A stretch of DNA of 64,000 bases from JBBRHQ01 sp963720735 (GTDB lineage: Bacteria > Actinomycetota > Thermoleophilia > Solirubrobacterales > 70-9). The stretch spans positions 186,001 to 250,000 of the forward strand of contig CAVRGL010000006.1 of the NCBI GenBank assembly GCA_963720735.1. Reading direction: 5' to 3'. The notes under the pieces were generated by a model, which worked only from the letters and a program-made list of their open reading frames with translations, had not been told where the DNA came from and ran no database searches. A program made the position numbers and the translations under genes. Position 1 is the stretch's first letter, and every line of letters begins with the position of its first letter. Of the stretch, positions 43,801-51,356 are shown piece after piece.

Positions 43801-44068
43801 GCACCGCGTCGCCGATGTACTTCTCCAGGGTCCCCCCGTGCTCCTGGAGGGTCTCCCGCGCGACCTCGAAGAACGGCTCGAGCCTTCCCCTCACGTCCTC
43901 CGGGTCGAGCCCCGCCGCCATCTCGGTCGAGCCGACCAGATCGGCGAAGACCATCGTCGCGACCTTTCGCTCCGACTCCGCAGCGGGCTCGAGCGCAGCG
44001 CCGCAGGCCGAGCAGAAGCGAGCGCCGTCCGCAGCCTCGGTCCCGCAGCTCTGGCAGCTGGTTGCCAC
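40841..44068 (-). CDS. Class III adenylate cyclase fused to AAA ATPase and TPR-like repeats
   Basis: A 1075-aa cytosolic signalling protein. A zinc ribbon comes first (Cys5, 8, 19, 22), then the cyclase domain with metal Asp in TMVFADLVGST, the Lys and Asp in LEKYIGDAVLAVFG, and Asn/Arg in GEAVNAAARLQ; the catalytic set looks complete. A STAND-type AAA domain follows with Walker A TIIGEAGIGKTRLASEL near residue 245 and IGVDDAHWADDGLLDLLEEA. The last 450 residues are TPR-like helical repeats. This plan is common in actinobacteria for ligand-gated cAMP synthesis. The IS element lies just past its stop. Confidence 0.9.
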   Translation of the reverse strand: MATSCQSCGTEAADGARFCSACGAALEPAAESERKVATMVFADLVGSTEMAAGLDPEDVRGRLEPFFEVARETLQEHGGTLEKYIGDAVLAVFGVPVAHGDDPDRAVSAALALLERVEALDPGLALRVGVETGEVLASDRDGDLSVTGEAVNAAARLQQAAPPGEVLVGERTGRACRRVLLEPGPTVEAKGLNRPLATLRAAGVNGRPDTTKTPLIGRADDIELLRLIYRRAARERVPELVTIIGEAGIGKTRLASELTAGLAEEPEPPRVLVGRNPPYGRGIAFWALGEILRDAAGTEEEAPVSEVEAALAELLGDLGADDAEEIATSLMLALRGSEDDREAGAEEGLRRSWRRFVGLLAAERPLVIGVDDAHWADDGLLDLLEEAVFGLADSPLLLLCTSRPELLERRPDFGRAVGNVSQVELRPLARADATALAEQLLPDQPRSLASQVAQVSGGNPFFAEEVSCALRDEPGEAAVGDLPDTVQATIAGRIDLLPASEKRVLQEAAVLGHTFSESALAALLDSPPRAELDELARKALVIEQVAKGRGHFAFRHQLIRDVAYSSLPRAGRARLHEQIAADLQAHAGGRYAELAELHAFHLAEAAGLAESQERRERAHRALLEAAAFAVRRGAGGRGGELYEQAAALAPSPAETAEILKTAAEVALRRWEGTEALRLLGKAAAVCEEAGDGARAAVLYARIVEVATRMGGISGRIAEEECHSIQAKARALADPADPKTETRLRLNEAWIAWAYGREEEMDEPAREGLATARETGDPTLISAGLDAAQVPELNAGRHLRVVELGYERLELIDANPSSPTLDVERSDALHMMVEGLLQTGAFREAADFAAEARRLDLHRGIAYSAWEREMLPAFYLGEWELVLESVVSFREEWTASGKPPLAAMAAGLATAGAIHGYRGDEDAAEQWFAFGEQVAPDISGQIHGITIWRADVDLHHGRASAAAERLADTATRSFWWRSIYHPARAEAFACAGHPETDEAIRLAERFVGDNRYARGLLERAEGVHRGDEALLQASLERFEEIECPYQAARSGWLIGGETRERARAVFGRLGAVEPAG

Positions 44069-44114
44069 AGCCTGACGATAGCCCCGGGCCGATCATCTAG
44101 GGTCCGAATCGGCG

Positions 44115-45329
44115 ATGGCCAAGGTCAAAGTCAAGAACCCGATCGTCGAGCTCGACGGCGACGAGATGACCAGGATCCTCTGGGCCTTCATCAAGGAGAA
44201 GCTGATCCTGCCCCACGTCGAGGTCGAGCTCCTCTATTTCGATCTCGGGATCGAGAGCCGCGAGGCGAGCCGCGATCAGATCACCGTCGACGCGGCGAAG
44301 GCGATCAAGCAGCACGGCGTCGGAGTCAAGTGCGCGACGATCACCCCCGACGAGGCCAGGGTGAAGGAGTTCGGGTTGAGCGAGATGTACCGCTCGCCCA
44401 ACGGGACGATCCGCAACATCCTCGGCGGGGTGATCTTCCGCGAGCCGATCGTGATCTCCAACATCCCGCGGCTGGTGCCGGGCTGGACGAAGCCGATCGT
44501 GATCGGCCGCCATGCCTTCGGCGATCAGTACCGGGCCGAGGACATGGTCGTCCCCGGCGCGGGAACCCTGACCCTCACCTTCACGCCGCGCAACGGCGAG
44601 GATCCGGTCGAGCTCGAGGTCTACGAGTTTCCTTCCGGTGGCGTGGCGATGGCGATGTACAACCTCGACGACTCGATCCGCGACTTCGCCCGCGCCTCGA
44701 TGCGCTACGGCCTCGACCGCGGCTTCCCCGTCTATCTCTCCACCAAGAACACCATCCTGAAGCGCTACGACGGACGCTTCAAGGACCTCTTCGCAGAGGT
44801 CTACGAGAGCGAGTTCCGCGCCGACTTCGAGGCCGCAGGCCTGACCTACGAGCACCGCCTGATCGACGACATGGTCGCGGCGGCGCTGAAGTGGGAGGGG
44901 GGCTACGTCTGGGCATGCAAGAACTACGACGGCGACGTCCAGTCCGACACGGTCGCCCAGGGCTTCGGGTCGCTCGGGCTGATGACCAGCGTGCTGATGA
45001 CGCCCGATGGCAAGACGGTCGAGGCGGAGGCCGCGCACGGCACCGTCACCCGCCACTACCGCGAGCACCAGAAGGGCAATCCGACCTCGACCAACCCGAT
45101 CGCCTCGATCTTCGCCTGGACGCGGGCGCTGGCGGCGCGGGGGAGGATGGACTCGACCCCTGAGGTCTCACGTTTCGCGGAGACCTTGGAGCGGGTATGC
45201 GTGGAGACGGTCGAGGGCGGCAGGATGACCAAGGACCTGGCCCTCCTGGTCGGGCCCGAGCAGGGGTTCGAGACCACCGAGGAGTTCCTCGGTTCGATCG
45301 ACGAGAACCTGCAGCGGGCGATGACGTAG
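44115..45329 (+). CDS. icd: NADP-dependent isocitrate dehydrogenase
   Basis: A 404-aa homodimeric-type (eukaryote-like) isocitrate dehydrogenase that converts isocitrate to 2-oxoglutarate and CO2. VELDGDEMTRILWAFIKEKL is the family start; KCATITPDEARVKEFGL, SPNGTIRNILGGVIFREPI and VIGRHAFGDQYRAEDMV hold substrate residues; YDGDVQSDTVAQGFGSLGL and AHGTVTRHYREHQKG carry Mg2+ and NADP+ contacts. Length is normal. mdh follows 41 bases later on the same strand. It is divergent from the cyclase gene. Confidence 0.96.
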   Translation: MAKVKVKNPIVELDGDEMTRILWAFIKEKLILPHVEVELLYFDLGIESREASRDQITVDAAKAIKQHGVGVKCATITPDEARVKEFGLSEMYRSPNGTIRNILGGVIFREPIVISNIPRLVPGWTKPIVIGRHAFGDQYRAEDMVVPGAGTLTLTFTPRNGEDPVELEVYEFPSGGVAMAMYNLDDSIRDFARASMRYGLDRGFPVYLSTKNTILKRYDGRFKDLFAEVYESEFRADFEAAGLTYEHRLIDDMVAAALKWEGGYVWACKNYDGDVQSDTVAQGFGSLGLMTSVLMTPDGKTVEAEAAHGTVTRHYREHQKGNPTSTNPIASIFAWTRALAARGRMDSTPEVSRFAETLERVCVETVEGGRMTKDLALLVGPEQGFETTEEFLGSIDENLQRAMT

Positions 45330-45370
45330 CGTCCGCTCCCCAACCCAATCGATCCCAGGAGAGCGAACCA

Positions 45371-46357
45371 GTGAGCACACCAGTCAAGGTCACCGTAACC
45401 GGAGCCGCCGGGCAGATCGGCTACGCGATCCTCTTCCGGATCGCCAGCGGGCAGATGCTCGGCCCGGAGACCCCGGTGCAGCTCAACCTGCTGGAGATCC
45501 CCGATGCGGTCAAGGCCGCCGAGGGCACGGCGATGGAGCTCGACGACTGCGCCTTCCCGCTGCTCAGCAAGATCGAGATCTCAGACGACCCGAGGATCGC
45601 CTTCGACGGCGTCAACATCGGGCTCCTTGTGGGCGCCCGCCCGCGCGGGCCGGGGATGGAGCGCTCCGACCTGCTCGAGGCCAACGGCGGCATCTTCAAG
45701 CCCCAGGGAGAGGCGATCAACGCCGGGGCAGCGGACGACGTGCGGGTGCTGGTCGTCGGCAACCCGGCCAACACCAATGCGCTGATCGCGATGTCACACG
45801 CCCCCGACGTGCCACGGGAGCGCTTCACGGCGATGATGCGGCTCGACCACAACCGCGCGATCGCCCAGCTGGCCAACAAGCTCGGGAAGCCGGTCTCGGT
45901 CGTCACCAACATGACGGTGTGGGGCAACCACTCGCCGACCCAGTACCCCGACCTCACCCACGCCCGGGTGAAGGGCGGGAGCGCCTGGGACGCGGTGGAC
46001 GACGAGGAGTGGATCGCCGACTCCTACATACCGAGTGTCGCGAAGCGGGGAGCCGAGGTCATCGACGCGCGCGGCGCCTCCAGCGCGGCCTCCGCCGCCA
46101 ACGCGGCGATCGATCACGTCCGCGACTGGGTGATCGGAACGCCGGGGGACGACTGGGTCTCAATGGCGGTCCCCTCCGACGGCTCCTACGGGGTGGACGA
46201 CGGCGTGATCTGCGGCTTCCCGTGCAAGTGCCGCGACGGTGGGTACTCGATCGTCGGGGGGCTCGAGATCGACGGTTTCTCCCGCCCGCGGATCGACGCC
46301 AGCGTCGCCGAGCTGCGCGACGAGCGCGACACCGTCGGCGGGCTCGGTCTGATCTAG
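45371..46357 (+). CDS. mdh: Malate dehydrogenase
   Basis: A 328-aa NAD-dependent malate dehydrogenase of the LDH/MDH superfamily, interconverting malate and oxaloacetate. VTVTGAAGQIGYAILFRIAS is the nucleotide-binding loop; GARPRGPGMERSDLLEANG carries the substrate Arg pair; VGNPANTNALIA and MRLDHNRAIAQLA follow; TVWGNHSPTQYPDL holds the catalytic His. GTG 45371 has AGGAGAG upstream; the longer frame overlaps icd and is rejected. It probably shares a transcript with icd. Confidence 0.96.
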   Translation: MSTPVKVTVTGAAGQIGYAILFRIASGQMLGPETPVQLNLLEIPDAVKAAEGTAMELDDCAFPLLSKIEISDDPRIAFDGVNIGLLVGARPRGPGMERSDLLEANGGIFKPQGEAINAGAADDVRVLVVGNPANTNALIAMSHAPDVPRERFTAMMRLDHNRAIAQLANKLGKPVSVVTNMTVWGNHSPTQYPDLTHARVKGGSAWDAVDDEEWIADSYIPSVAKRGAEVIDARGASSAASAANAAIDHVRDWVIGTPGDDWVSMAVPSDGSYGVDDGVICGFPCKCRDGGYSIVGGLEIDGFSRPRIDASVAELRDERDTVGGLGLI

Positions 46358-46375
46358 GGGCCGGCGACCTCCGGG

Positions 46376-46741
46376 TCAGCCGGTCGGGTAGTACTTGCGC
46401 CCGTCCTTTCGGACCCGCTTCTCCTTCTGCAGGTCGCCGAGCACCCGGTAGAGGTAGTTCGGCTTGATCTTCATCTGCTTGGCGATCTCCGAGGCAGTGA
46501 CACCCGGGTTGTCCGAGATCAGCTTCACCGCCTGGTCGGCGCGGGTGTTGCGCCGGCGGCGGCGCTGCGGGGTGCGGGTGCGTCCGGTCGCCTTGCGCGG
46601 CCTCCCCGGTCCCCTGCGCCCGGTGGCGCCCTCCCTCAGGTGCGAGAGCGCCCGCTCTACCCGGCGGATCTCGTTCTTGAGCTCTGCCAGCCGCTCTTCG
46701 AGTAGTGAGCGTGCATCATCCAGCACGTTGCTGCTTGCCAT
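46376..46741 (-). CDS. Small AT-hook and winged-helix DNA-binding protein
   Basis: A 121-aa basic protein. Residues 1-38 form a coiled coil (DARSLLEERLAELKNEIRRV), followed by an AT-hook-like stretch RRGPGRPRKATGR and an Arg run, then a C-terminal winged helix AVKLISDNPGVTASEIAKQM with a KPNYLYRVLGDLQKEKRVRK recognition part. The layout suggests a nucleoid-associated or general DNA-binding protein. AGAGGAG lies ten bases before the ATG. It converges with mdh and is divergent from the hydroxyacid dehydrogenase. Confidence 0.8.
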   Translation of the reverse strand: MASSNVLDDARSLLEERLAELKNEIRRVERALSHLREGATGRRGPGRPRKATGRTRTPQRRRRRNTRADQAVKLISDNPGVTASEIAKQMKIKPNYLYRVLGDLQKEKRVRKDGRKYYPTG

Positions 46742-46841
46742 CTGGGAAGGCTCCTCTCATCCGTTGGTCATCGAAACTGATGGTCACAGTCTAATAGAGA
46801 GATATATCAGATAGAGATGAGCGGAACAGTGGAATTGTGAC

Positions 46842-46857
46842 AGTGTGAATTCGCACT
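46842..46857. promoter_or_regulatory. Near-palindrome before the hydroxyacid dehydrogenase
   Basis: AGTGTGAATTCGCACT is palindromic except at one symmetric pair and ends two bases before the ATG. A related copy, CAGTGGAATTGTGAC, lies just upstream (46828-46842), and GATATATC sits at 46801-46808. Together they may be operator or promoter elements in this divergent gap. Confidence 0.4.
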
Positions 46858-46858
46858 A

Positions 46859-47822
46859 ATGGTGGACAAAGCAAGAAAGGTCCTGATCGCGCGGTCTCTC
46901 CTGCCGGCAGGGGCGGAGTTGCTCGAGGAACATTTCGAGGTCGTCTCCGGCGGCCTTGACGCCGGTCCCGCGGAGTGGCGGCGGCTGGCGCCCGGCGCGG
47001 CTGCGATCGTCGCCGATGCGAGCGTGGCAGTAGATGAGGAGCTGCTCGACGCCGCCGGCCCTGATCTGCGGGTGATCGCCAACTTCGCCGTCGGTTACGA
47101 CAACGTCGATCTGATCGCCTGCCGGGAGCGGGGGATCGCGGTCACCAACACCCCCGGCGTCCTCACCAACGCGACCGCCGAGCTGGCGCTGGCGCTGGCT
47201 CTCGCCGCCGCCAGGCACCTGCCGACCACCGAGGCGGAGCTGCGGGCGGGCGGCTGGAAGGGATGGGATCCGGGCGCCCACCTGGGGATCGAGCTGAGCG
47301 GGGCGACGGTCGGTGTCATCGGGCTGGGACGGATCGGAAGGCGGTTCGCCGAGCTGCTGCGCGGTTTCGCGGTCGAGCTCCTCTACACCTCGCCCTCGCC
47401 GAAGCCGGAGGCGGAGAGGGCGCTGGGGGCGGAGCGGGTGCCCCTGGATGAGCTGCTGAGACGCGCCGATGTGATCAGCGTGCACGCGCCTTCCAAGCCC
47501 CGCCACCCACCACCTGATCGACGCCGGCGCGATCGGGCTGATGAAGCCGACCGCGGTTCTCGTCAACACCTCCCGCGGTGGTCTGGTCGACCTCGCCGCC
47601 CTTGCCGCCGCGCTGCGGGAGGGCCGGATCGGCGCAGCCGGCCTCGACGTGTTCGAGGGCGAGCCGCTGGTGCCACGCGAGATCCTCGACGCGCCGCGCA
47701 CGGCCCTGACGCCCCACATCGGCTCAGCGACGACCATCTCCCGCGACGGCATGGCGCGGGTCGCGGCCGAGAACGTGATCGCCGTGCTGGGGGGCCGGGA
47801 GCCGCCTAACCGGGTGGTCTGA
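46859..47822 (+). CDS. D-2-hydroxyacid dehydrogenase (glyoxylate reductase type), frameshifted
   Basis: Two frames make one enzyme of about 320 aa. The first carries VIANFAVGYDNVDLIACRER, ATAELALALALAAARHLPT and the NAD loop TVGVIGLGRIGRRFAELLRG. One extra C in the run 47498-47501 shifts it; without it the protein reads SKPATHHLIDAGAIGLMKPT and continues VLVNTSRGGLVDLAAL (catalytic Arg), GLDVFEGEPLV (Glu) and LTPHIGSATTISR (His). All catalytic residues are then present. It would reduce glyoxylate, hydroxypyruvate or a related 2-oxoacid. The shift may be a sequence error. Confidence 0.85.
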
Positions 47823-47836
47823 GTCGGGCCGTCGGG

Positions 47837-48715
47837 CTACTGCGCGTCCAGGTTCCACTTGTCGGTGGTGGTGCCCAGGATCGTCGTCGTCGACCTGTTG
47901 CCGCTCAGGTTCGTGCCGTCGTCGCCCGGGAGATCGAACAGCCCGGTGTTCGGAATCGGAACCCCCAGGCTCCGAAACGCGAGGGGGGTCATGTTGCCGG
48001 CGCAGTTCAGGGTGCCGTTGAACGCCTCGCTGTGGTGGATCGTCCCGTTGCCGCTGGCCAGGTCCTTCCTCAGGGCGAGCTCCGCCTCGGTCGCAGCGAA
48101 CGTGGCGCTCTTGTGGCCGCTGATCGTGCATGCGCCGTTGTTCCCGGAGGCCGTGTACTCGAGATCTCCCTTGCCGGCGTAGGCGTATTTGCCTTGCTTC
48201 TTCGAGGCGCCGGGGTCGTAGTGGAACGTCACCCCGGCCAGGCTCTCGAGGCTGCCACCGTAGGCGGGAATCGTCTCGCTCGCGGACCCAACCCAGAGCT
48301 TGGGGACCACCCCGAAGGACGGGCCCTCCCTACAGGTTGACGGCCCGGCTGTGCTGCGGACCGGAACACAGGCCCGGGTCAGCACCACCCCGATCTCATC
48401 GCTTTCGGTCCTCTGATGGCTGACGATGAGGGAAAACGTCCGGCTCTGCTCGGGCTTGATCCCCCCCGGGATGTTGACAAGGTCATCAGTCTCGAATGAT
48501 TCGCCCGCGATCCGCGTCTGCGCTTCCCCCCGGAACTGGTTGGGACCTAGCGGTGTTTGCGCCATGCCTTCGTTTCGGATCGTCACCCGAAGCTCGACGC
48601 CGCCCGCCCCCCTCCAGAACCTATGCAGCGGCTTGGGCTCCCCGGGGGCCGCCTTCACGGAGACGATCACGAGGTGGGGCCTCTTTCGGATTCTCTGGGC
48701 CGCCGCCCCCGGCAC
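47837..48715 (-). CDS. Hypothetical, probably secreted protein
   Basis: A 292-aa protein of no recognised family. It is beta-rich: an N-terminal part ELRVTIRNEGMAQTPLGPNQ resembles an extracellular Ig/CARDB-like strand set, and paired Cys residues occur around 113-129. The annotated GTG start lies inside a hydrophobic stretch. In the same frame upstream is VWTALAAAIGIFLACVPGAA, a good signal peptide, and removing one G from the run at 48762-48765 connects it to GTG 48788, three bases after the previous gene's stop. I therefore think the true start is 48788. It is probably co-transcribed with the secreted protein upstream. Confidence 0.6.
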   Translation of the reverse strand: MPGAAAQRIRKRPHLVIVSVKAAPGEPKPLHRFWRGAGGVELRVTIRNEGMAQTPLGPNQFRGEAQTRIAGESFETDDLVNIPGGIKPEQSRTFSLIVSHQRTESDEIGVVLTRACVPVRSTAGPSTCREGPSFGVVPKLWVGSASETIPAYGGSLESLAGVTFHYDPGASKKQGKYAYAGKGDLEYTASGNNGACTISGHKSATFAATEAELALRKDLASGNGTIHHSEAFNGTLNCAGNMTPLAFRSLGVPIPNTGLFDLPGDDGTNLSGNRSTTTILGTTTDKWNLDAQ

Positions 48716-48791
48716 GCAGGCGAGGAAAATCCCGATCGCCGCCGCCAGCGCGGTCCAGACTCCCCTTGTCGGCCGACCCCCCGGTCACCGG

Positions 48792-49346
48792 CTAGAAGTA
48801 GAGCTGGATCACCGACCGGCAGATCCCCAGCGTGATCGAGGTGATCGTCTTGTAAGGCTTCTCGGGCGCGTAGAACTGGGTGCAGCGGTTGTTCCGCTTC
48901 AGGTTGGCCCGCGAGAGGTTGGCCTCGCCGCCGCCGGTTATCGGGATCCCGTACTTGTCGCGGGCGTCGGCGATCGGCGAGCCGACGCGGATCTTCTTGG
49001 CGGTCTTGAGGCGCTTCACCTTGGCCAGCGCACCCGCGATGGGTGGACTGTCCAGCTCGATTGCCACGACCTGTCCGTTCCGAAGGTAATAGGCGGCGAC
49101 GTAGGCCGGGCCCCTGTTCGTCGGCAGCGTGTAGGCACAGGTGGTCAGCCCGCTGCGGGTGGTGCACGAGTCCGGCGCCCCCCACTCGGCCTTCGCCTGG
49201 TGCTTGGTCATCCCCACCCGGACCCCGCCGATCGACTGGCCGGGAACGATCGAGGGCTGCTTGTAGTGGAAGTTGGGGACGCCGGCCAGGGCGGGCACGG
49301 CGAGCAGGACCATGATCATCCCGGTGATCAGGAGCCCCCGCTTCAC
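48792..49346 (-). CDS. Hypothetical secreted protein
   Basis: A 184-aa protein with a clear signal peptide (MKRGLLITGMIMVLLAVPAL, cut near ALA-GV). The mature part opens with IVPGQSIGGVRVGMTKHQAK then EWGAPDSC, a pattern of a short helix and turn seen in SmpA/BLIP-like folds, and a second related turn GSPIADARDKYGIP follows. Cys61, Cys70 and two later Cys could form disulfides. Function is unknown. The next gene starts three bases after its stop (after correction), so the two form a small secreted-protein operon. Confidence 0.7.
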   Translation of the reverse strand: MKRGLLITGMIMVLLAVPALAGVPNFHYKQPSIVPGQSIGGVRVGMTKHQAKAEWGAPDSCTTRSGLTTCAYTLPTNRGPAYVAAYYLRNGQVVAIELDSPPIAGALAKVKRLKTAKKIRVGSPIADARDKYGIPITGGGEANLSRANLKRNNRCTQFYAPEKPYKTITSITLGICRSVIQLYF

Positions 49347-49408
49347 GCCGCCAACCTAGGCCCTTGCCGCGGATCGCGCAAGGCGACTAGACGGGTTGAC
49401 GAGGCGCG

Positions 49409-50035
49409 TTAGGAGCGCCGGCGGCGCGGCATCGTGCGGAACACGGCGTCCCAGATCGGGGAGGAGACGCCGAAGCCGTAGCGATGGTCCTGGAAGTGGT
49501 GGCGCATGTGCTGCTCGCGCAGCTGTTTGGCGAGGTCGGACTTCGGCACGAAGTGGTGGACGTAGTAGTGGGTGTAGTCGTAGACGAGGTAGCCGCCGAT
49601 GAAGCCCGCGAACAGGGGGAAGGCAGCGGGGGTCCCGAAGACGAGGTAGAAGGCCCCGTAGAAGAGGGCCGCGAGGGGGATGCTGACCGCCGGGGGCATG
49701 ACCAGCCGCAGCTTGTCGTTGGGATGATCGTGGTGGACGCCGTGGATGATGAAGTGCATGCGGTGACCGAAGTCGTTGTCCGGCTCCCAGTGGAAGACCA
49801 GCCGGTGCAGCCAGTACTCGGTCAGGGTCCAGATGGCCACGCCGCCCAGGGTGAGCAGGATCAGCGTCCCGGGGCCGAGGCCGCGGCCGGCTCCGAGCCA
49901 CTCCATGACCGCCACGACCGGCACGAAGACGATCGCCGGGACAGCCGGGTGGACCCGCGAGAAGTAGTTGAGGAAGGCGCTGTCGAACATCTCCGGAGAG
50001 GCCGACAGGCGCTCGGTTCTCTCGTGCGTTCCCAT
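49409..50035 (-). CDS. Fatty acid hydroxylase/sterol desaturase family protein
   Basis: A 208-aa membrane di-iron enzyme with about four helices. The His clusters are present: EYWLHRLVFH, MHFIIHGVHHDHP, YDYTHYYVHH and QHMRHHFQDH, giving the eight-His pattern that holds two irons. It would hydroxylate or desaturate a lipid at the membrane, using O2. ATG 50035 is the best start; the longer frame has antisense-type composition. Substrate cannot be stated. The Cys-containing small protein gene is divergent, about 200 bases away. Confidence 0.9.
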   Translation of the reverse strand: MGTHERTERLSASPEMFDSAFLNYFSRVHPAVPAIVFVPVVAVMEWLGAGRGLGPGTLILLTLGGVAIWTLTEYWLHRLVFHWEPDNDFGHRMHFIIHGVHHDHPNDKLRLVMPPAVSIPLAALFYGAFYLVFGTPAAFPLFAGFIGGYLVYDYTHYYVHHFVPKSDLAKQLREQHMRHHFQDHRYGFGVSSPIWDAVFRTMPRRRRS

Positions 50036-50233
50036 CACCGAGATCTTAGCTGCGCGATGGGCGCCGAGCGGGGGTGGCCGCAAAGCGCGGGGAAGTTGCA
50101 AGAACGCGCCGGCGAAGAAAGAAGCGAATTGCGGAATTGCCCTCTGCGGGGGCTTCGCGGCGGTGCTTACATGGCTCCCGAGCCGGCGGGCAGGCCGGCG
50201 AGACAATCGGTTTCGATCGGGAGAGGAGTGGGA

Positions 50234-50467
50234 TTGGCGAAGCGCAGGGGTGGTCCGGGGTCTTCGAAGGCGGCGTCCTGCGAGGATTGTTACTTCCACA
50301 GGAACCTCCTCTGCGCCCTGGATCTGGACGAGCCCTGCGCCACCTTCCGGCCCGACCGCCCCGAGGGTCTGGTGCCTCCACGCCAGCCGGTGCTGCTGAT
50401 GCGAGCGCCCCGCTGGGCGCGGGAGACGCGGGCCTCCGAGGCGGCTCAGCTCAGCCGCATCGCCTGA
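50234..50467 (+). CDS. Small Cys-containing conserved protein
   Basis: A 77-aa basic protein starting AKRRGGPGSSKAASCEDCYF, with Cys pairs CEDC and later Cys in NLLCALDLDEPCATFRPD. The four Cys could bind zinc or an iron-sulfur cluster. I recall similar short proteins in related actinobacteria but no known role. TTG 50234 with GAGAGGA six bases upstream is preferred; GTG 50228 and ATG 50171 are alternatives. The about 200 bases upstream hold only GC-rich short repeats and no gene I can support. Confidence 0.6.
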   Translation: MAKRRGGPGSSKAASCEDCYFHRNLLCALDLDEPCATFRPDRPEGLVPPRQPVLLMRAPRWARETRASEAAQLSRIA

Positions 50468-50486
50468 GGGCCCGGCGCGGGACCCG

Positions 50487-50510
50487 TCGCGAGGACTAGA
50501 GTCCCCGCGA
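50487..50510. terminator. Hairpin between small Cys protein and MBL gene
   Basis: TCGCGAGGACT and AGTCCCCGCGA form an imperfect stem around AG between the two plus-strand genes. It may attenuate or end the upstream message. No U-tract. Confidence 0.35.
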
Positions 50511-50527
50511 GGGGAAGTGGGAATGCG

Positions 50528-51322
50528 GTGAGGCTCACAGTTCTCGGCAAGTCACCGTCCTGGCAGGACGCGGGCGGAGCATGCAGCGGCTACCTGATCG
50601 AGGAGGCCGGCCATGTGCTCCTGCTCGATTGCGGCAACGGCGTCTTCGCCAAGCTGCGAGAGCACTGCGACTACGTCGACGTCGACACGGTGGCGATCTC
50701 CCACCTGCACGCCGACCATTTCCTCGACCTCGTCCCCTACAGCTACGCGCTCACGTACGCCCCTCGCCAGCAGCCGGTACCGGTGCACCCGCACCCGGGC
50801 ACCGATCGGCCGGCGCGGCCCCGGCTCGTCGCCCCGCCCGGCGCGGGCTCCACCTTTCGCAGGGTGGTCGGAGCCTGGGGGAACGAGGACCTGATCGAGA
50901 AGGCGTTCGATCTGGCCGAGTACGAGCCCGGCGACACGGTCGTATCAGGGCCACTGCGGCTCACATTCGAGGAGGTTCCGCACTTCACCCAGACCTTCGC
51001 CGTGCAGATCAGCTCTGGCGGAGGCGATGGGAGGATCACCTACGGTGCCGACTGCGCGCCCAGCGATGCCCTTGTGGAGATCGCCCGCGACACCGACCTG
51101 CTGATCATCGAGGCGACCCTGCCCCGCCCCGAGCGGGAGGGCCCCCGCGGCCACCTGACCGCGGCCGAGGCGGGGGAGCACGCGAGGCGGGCGGGCGCCA
51201 AGCGGGTCGTGCTCACCCACATCTCCGACGAACTCGACCACGAGCTCTCGCGGCAGCAGGCATCCGAAGCGTTCGGCGGGGCGGTCGATATCGCAAGCGA
51301 GGGCGCGACCTTCGAGGTCTAG
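50528..51322 (+). CDS. MBL-fold metallo-hydrolase (RNase Z-like)
   Basis: A 264-aa metallo-beta-lactamase-fold hydrolase. LTVLGKSPSWQDAGGACSGY is the RNase Z/arylsulfatase-type start; ISHLHADHFLDLVPYSYAL supplies the H-x-H-x-D-H motif; HFTQTFAVQIS, ITYGADCAPS and VLTHISDELD carry the later His and Asp ligands. All metal ligands seem present. The product could be a phosphodiesterase or other hydrolase; the tRNA-binding exosite of true RNase Z is not evident. GAGGGGAAG precedes the GTG start. hsp20 follows 34 bases after its stop. Confidence 0.88.
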   Translation: MRLTVLGKSPSWQDAGGACSGYLIEEAGHVLLLDCGNGVFAKLREHCDYVDVDTVAISHLHADHFLDLVPYSYALTYAPRQQPVPVHPHPGTDRPARPRLVAPPGAGSTFRRVVGAWGNEDLIEKAFDLAEYEPGDTVVSGPLRLTFEEVPHFTQTFAVQISSGGGDGRITYGADCAPSDALVEIARDTDLLIIEATLPRPEREGPRGHLTAAEAGEHARRAGAKRVVLTHISDELDHELSRQQASEAFGGAVDIASEGATFEV

Positions 51323-51356
51323 GAGGCCCTCCGCCCCCGGGGGCTATCTTTGGCCC

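Noticed and set aside
41903..45163. A 1086-aa plus-strand open frame
   Set aside because: It lies antisense to the cyclase gene and out of frame over icd; its composition is shadow-like (runs of Arg, Gly, Pro, Gln) with no domain. High GC makes long antisense frames common.
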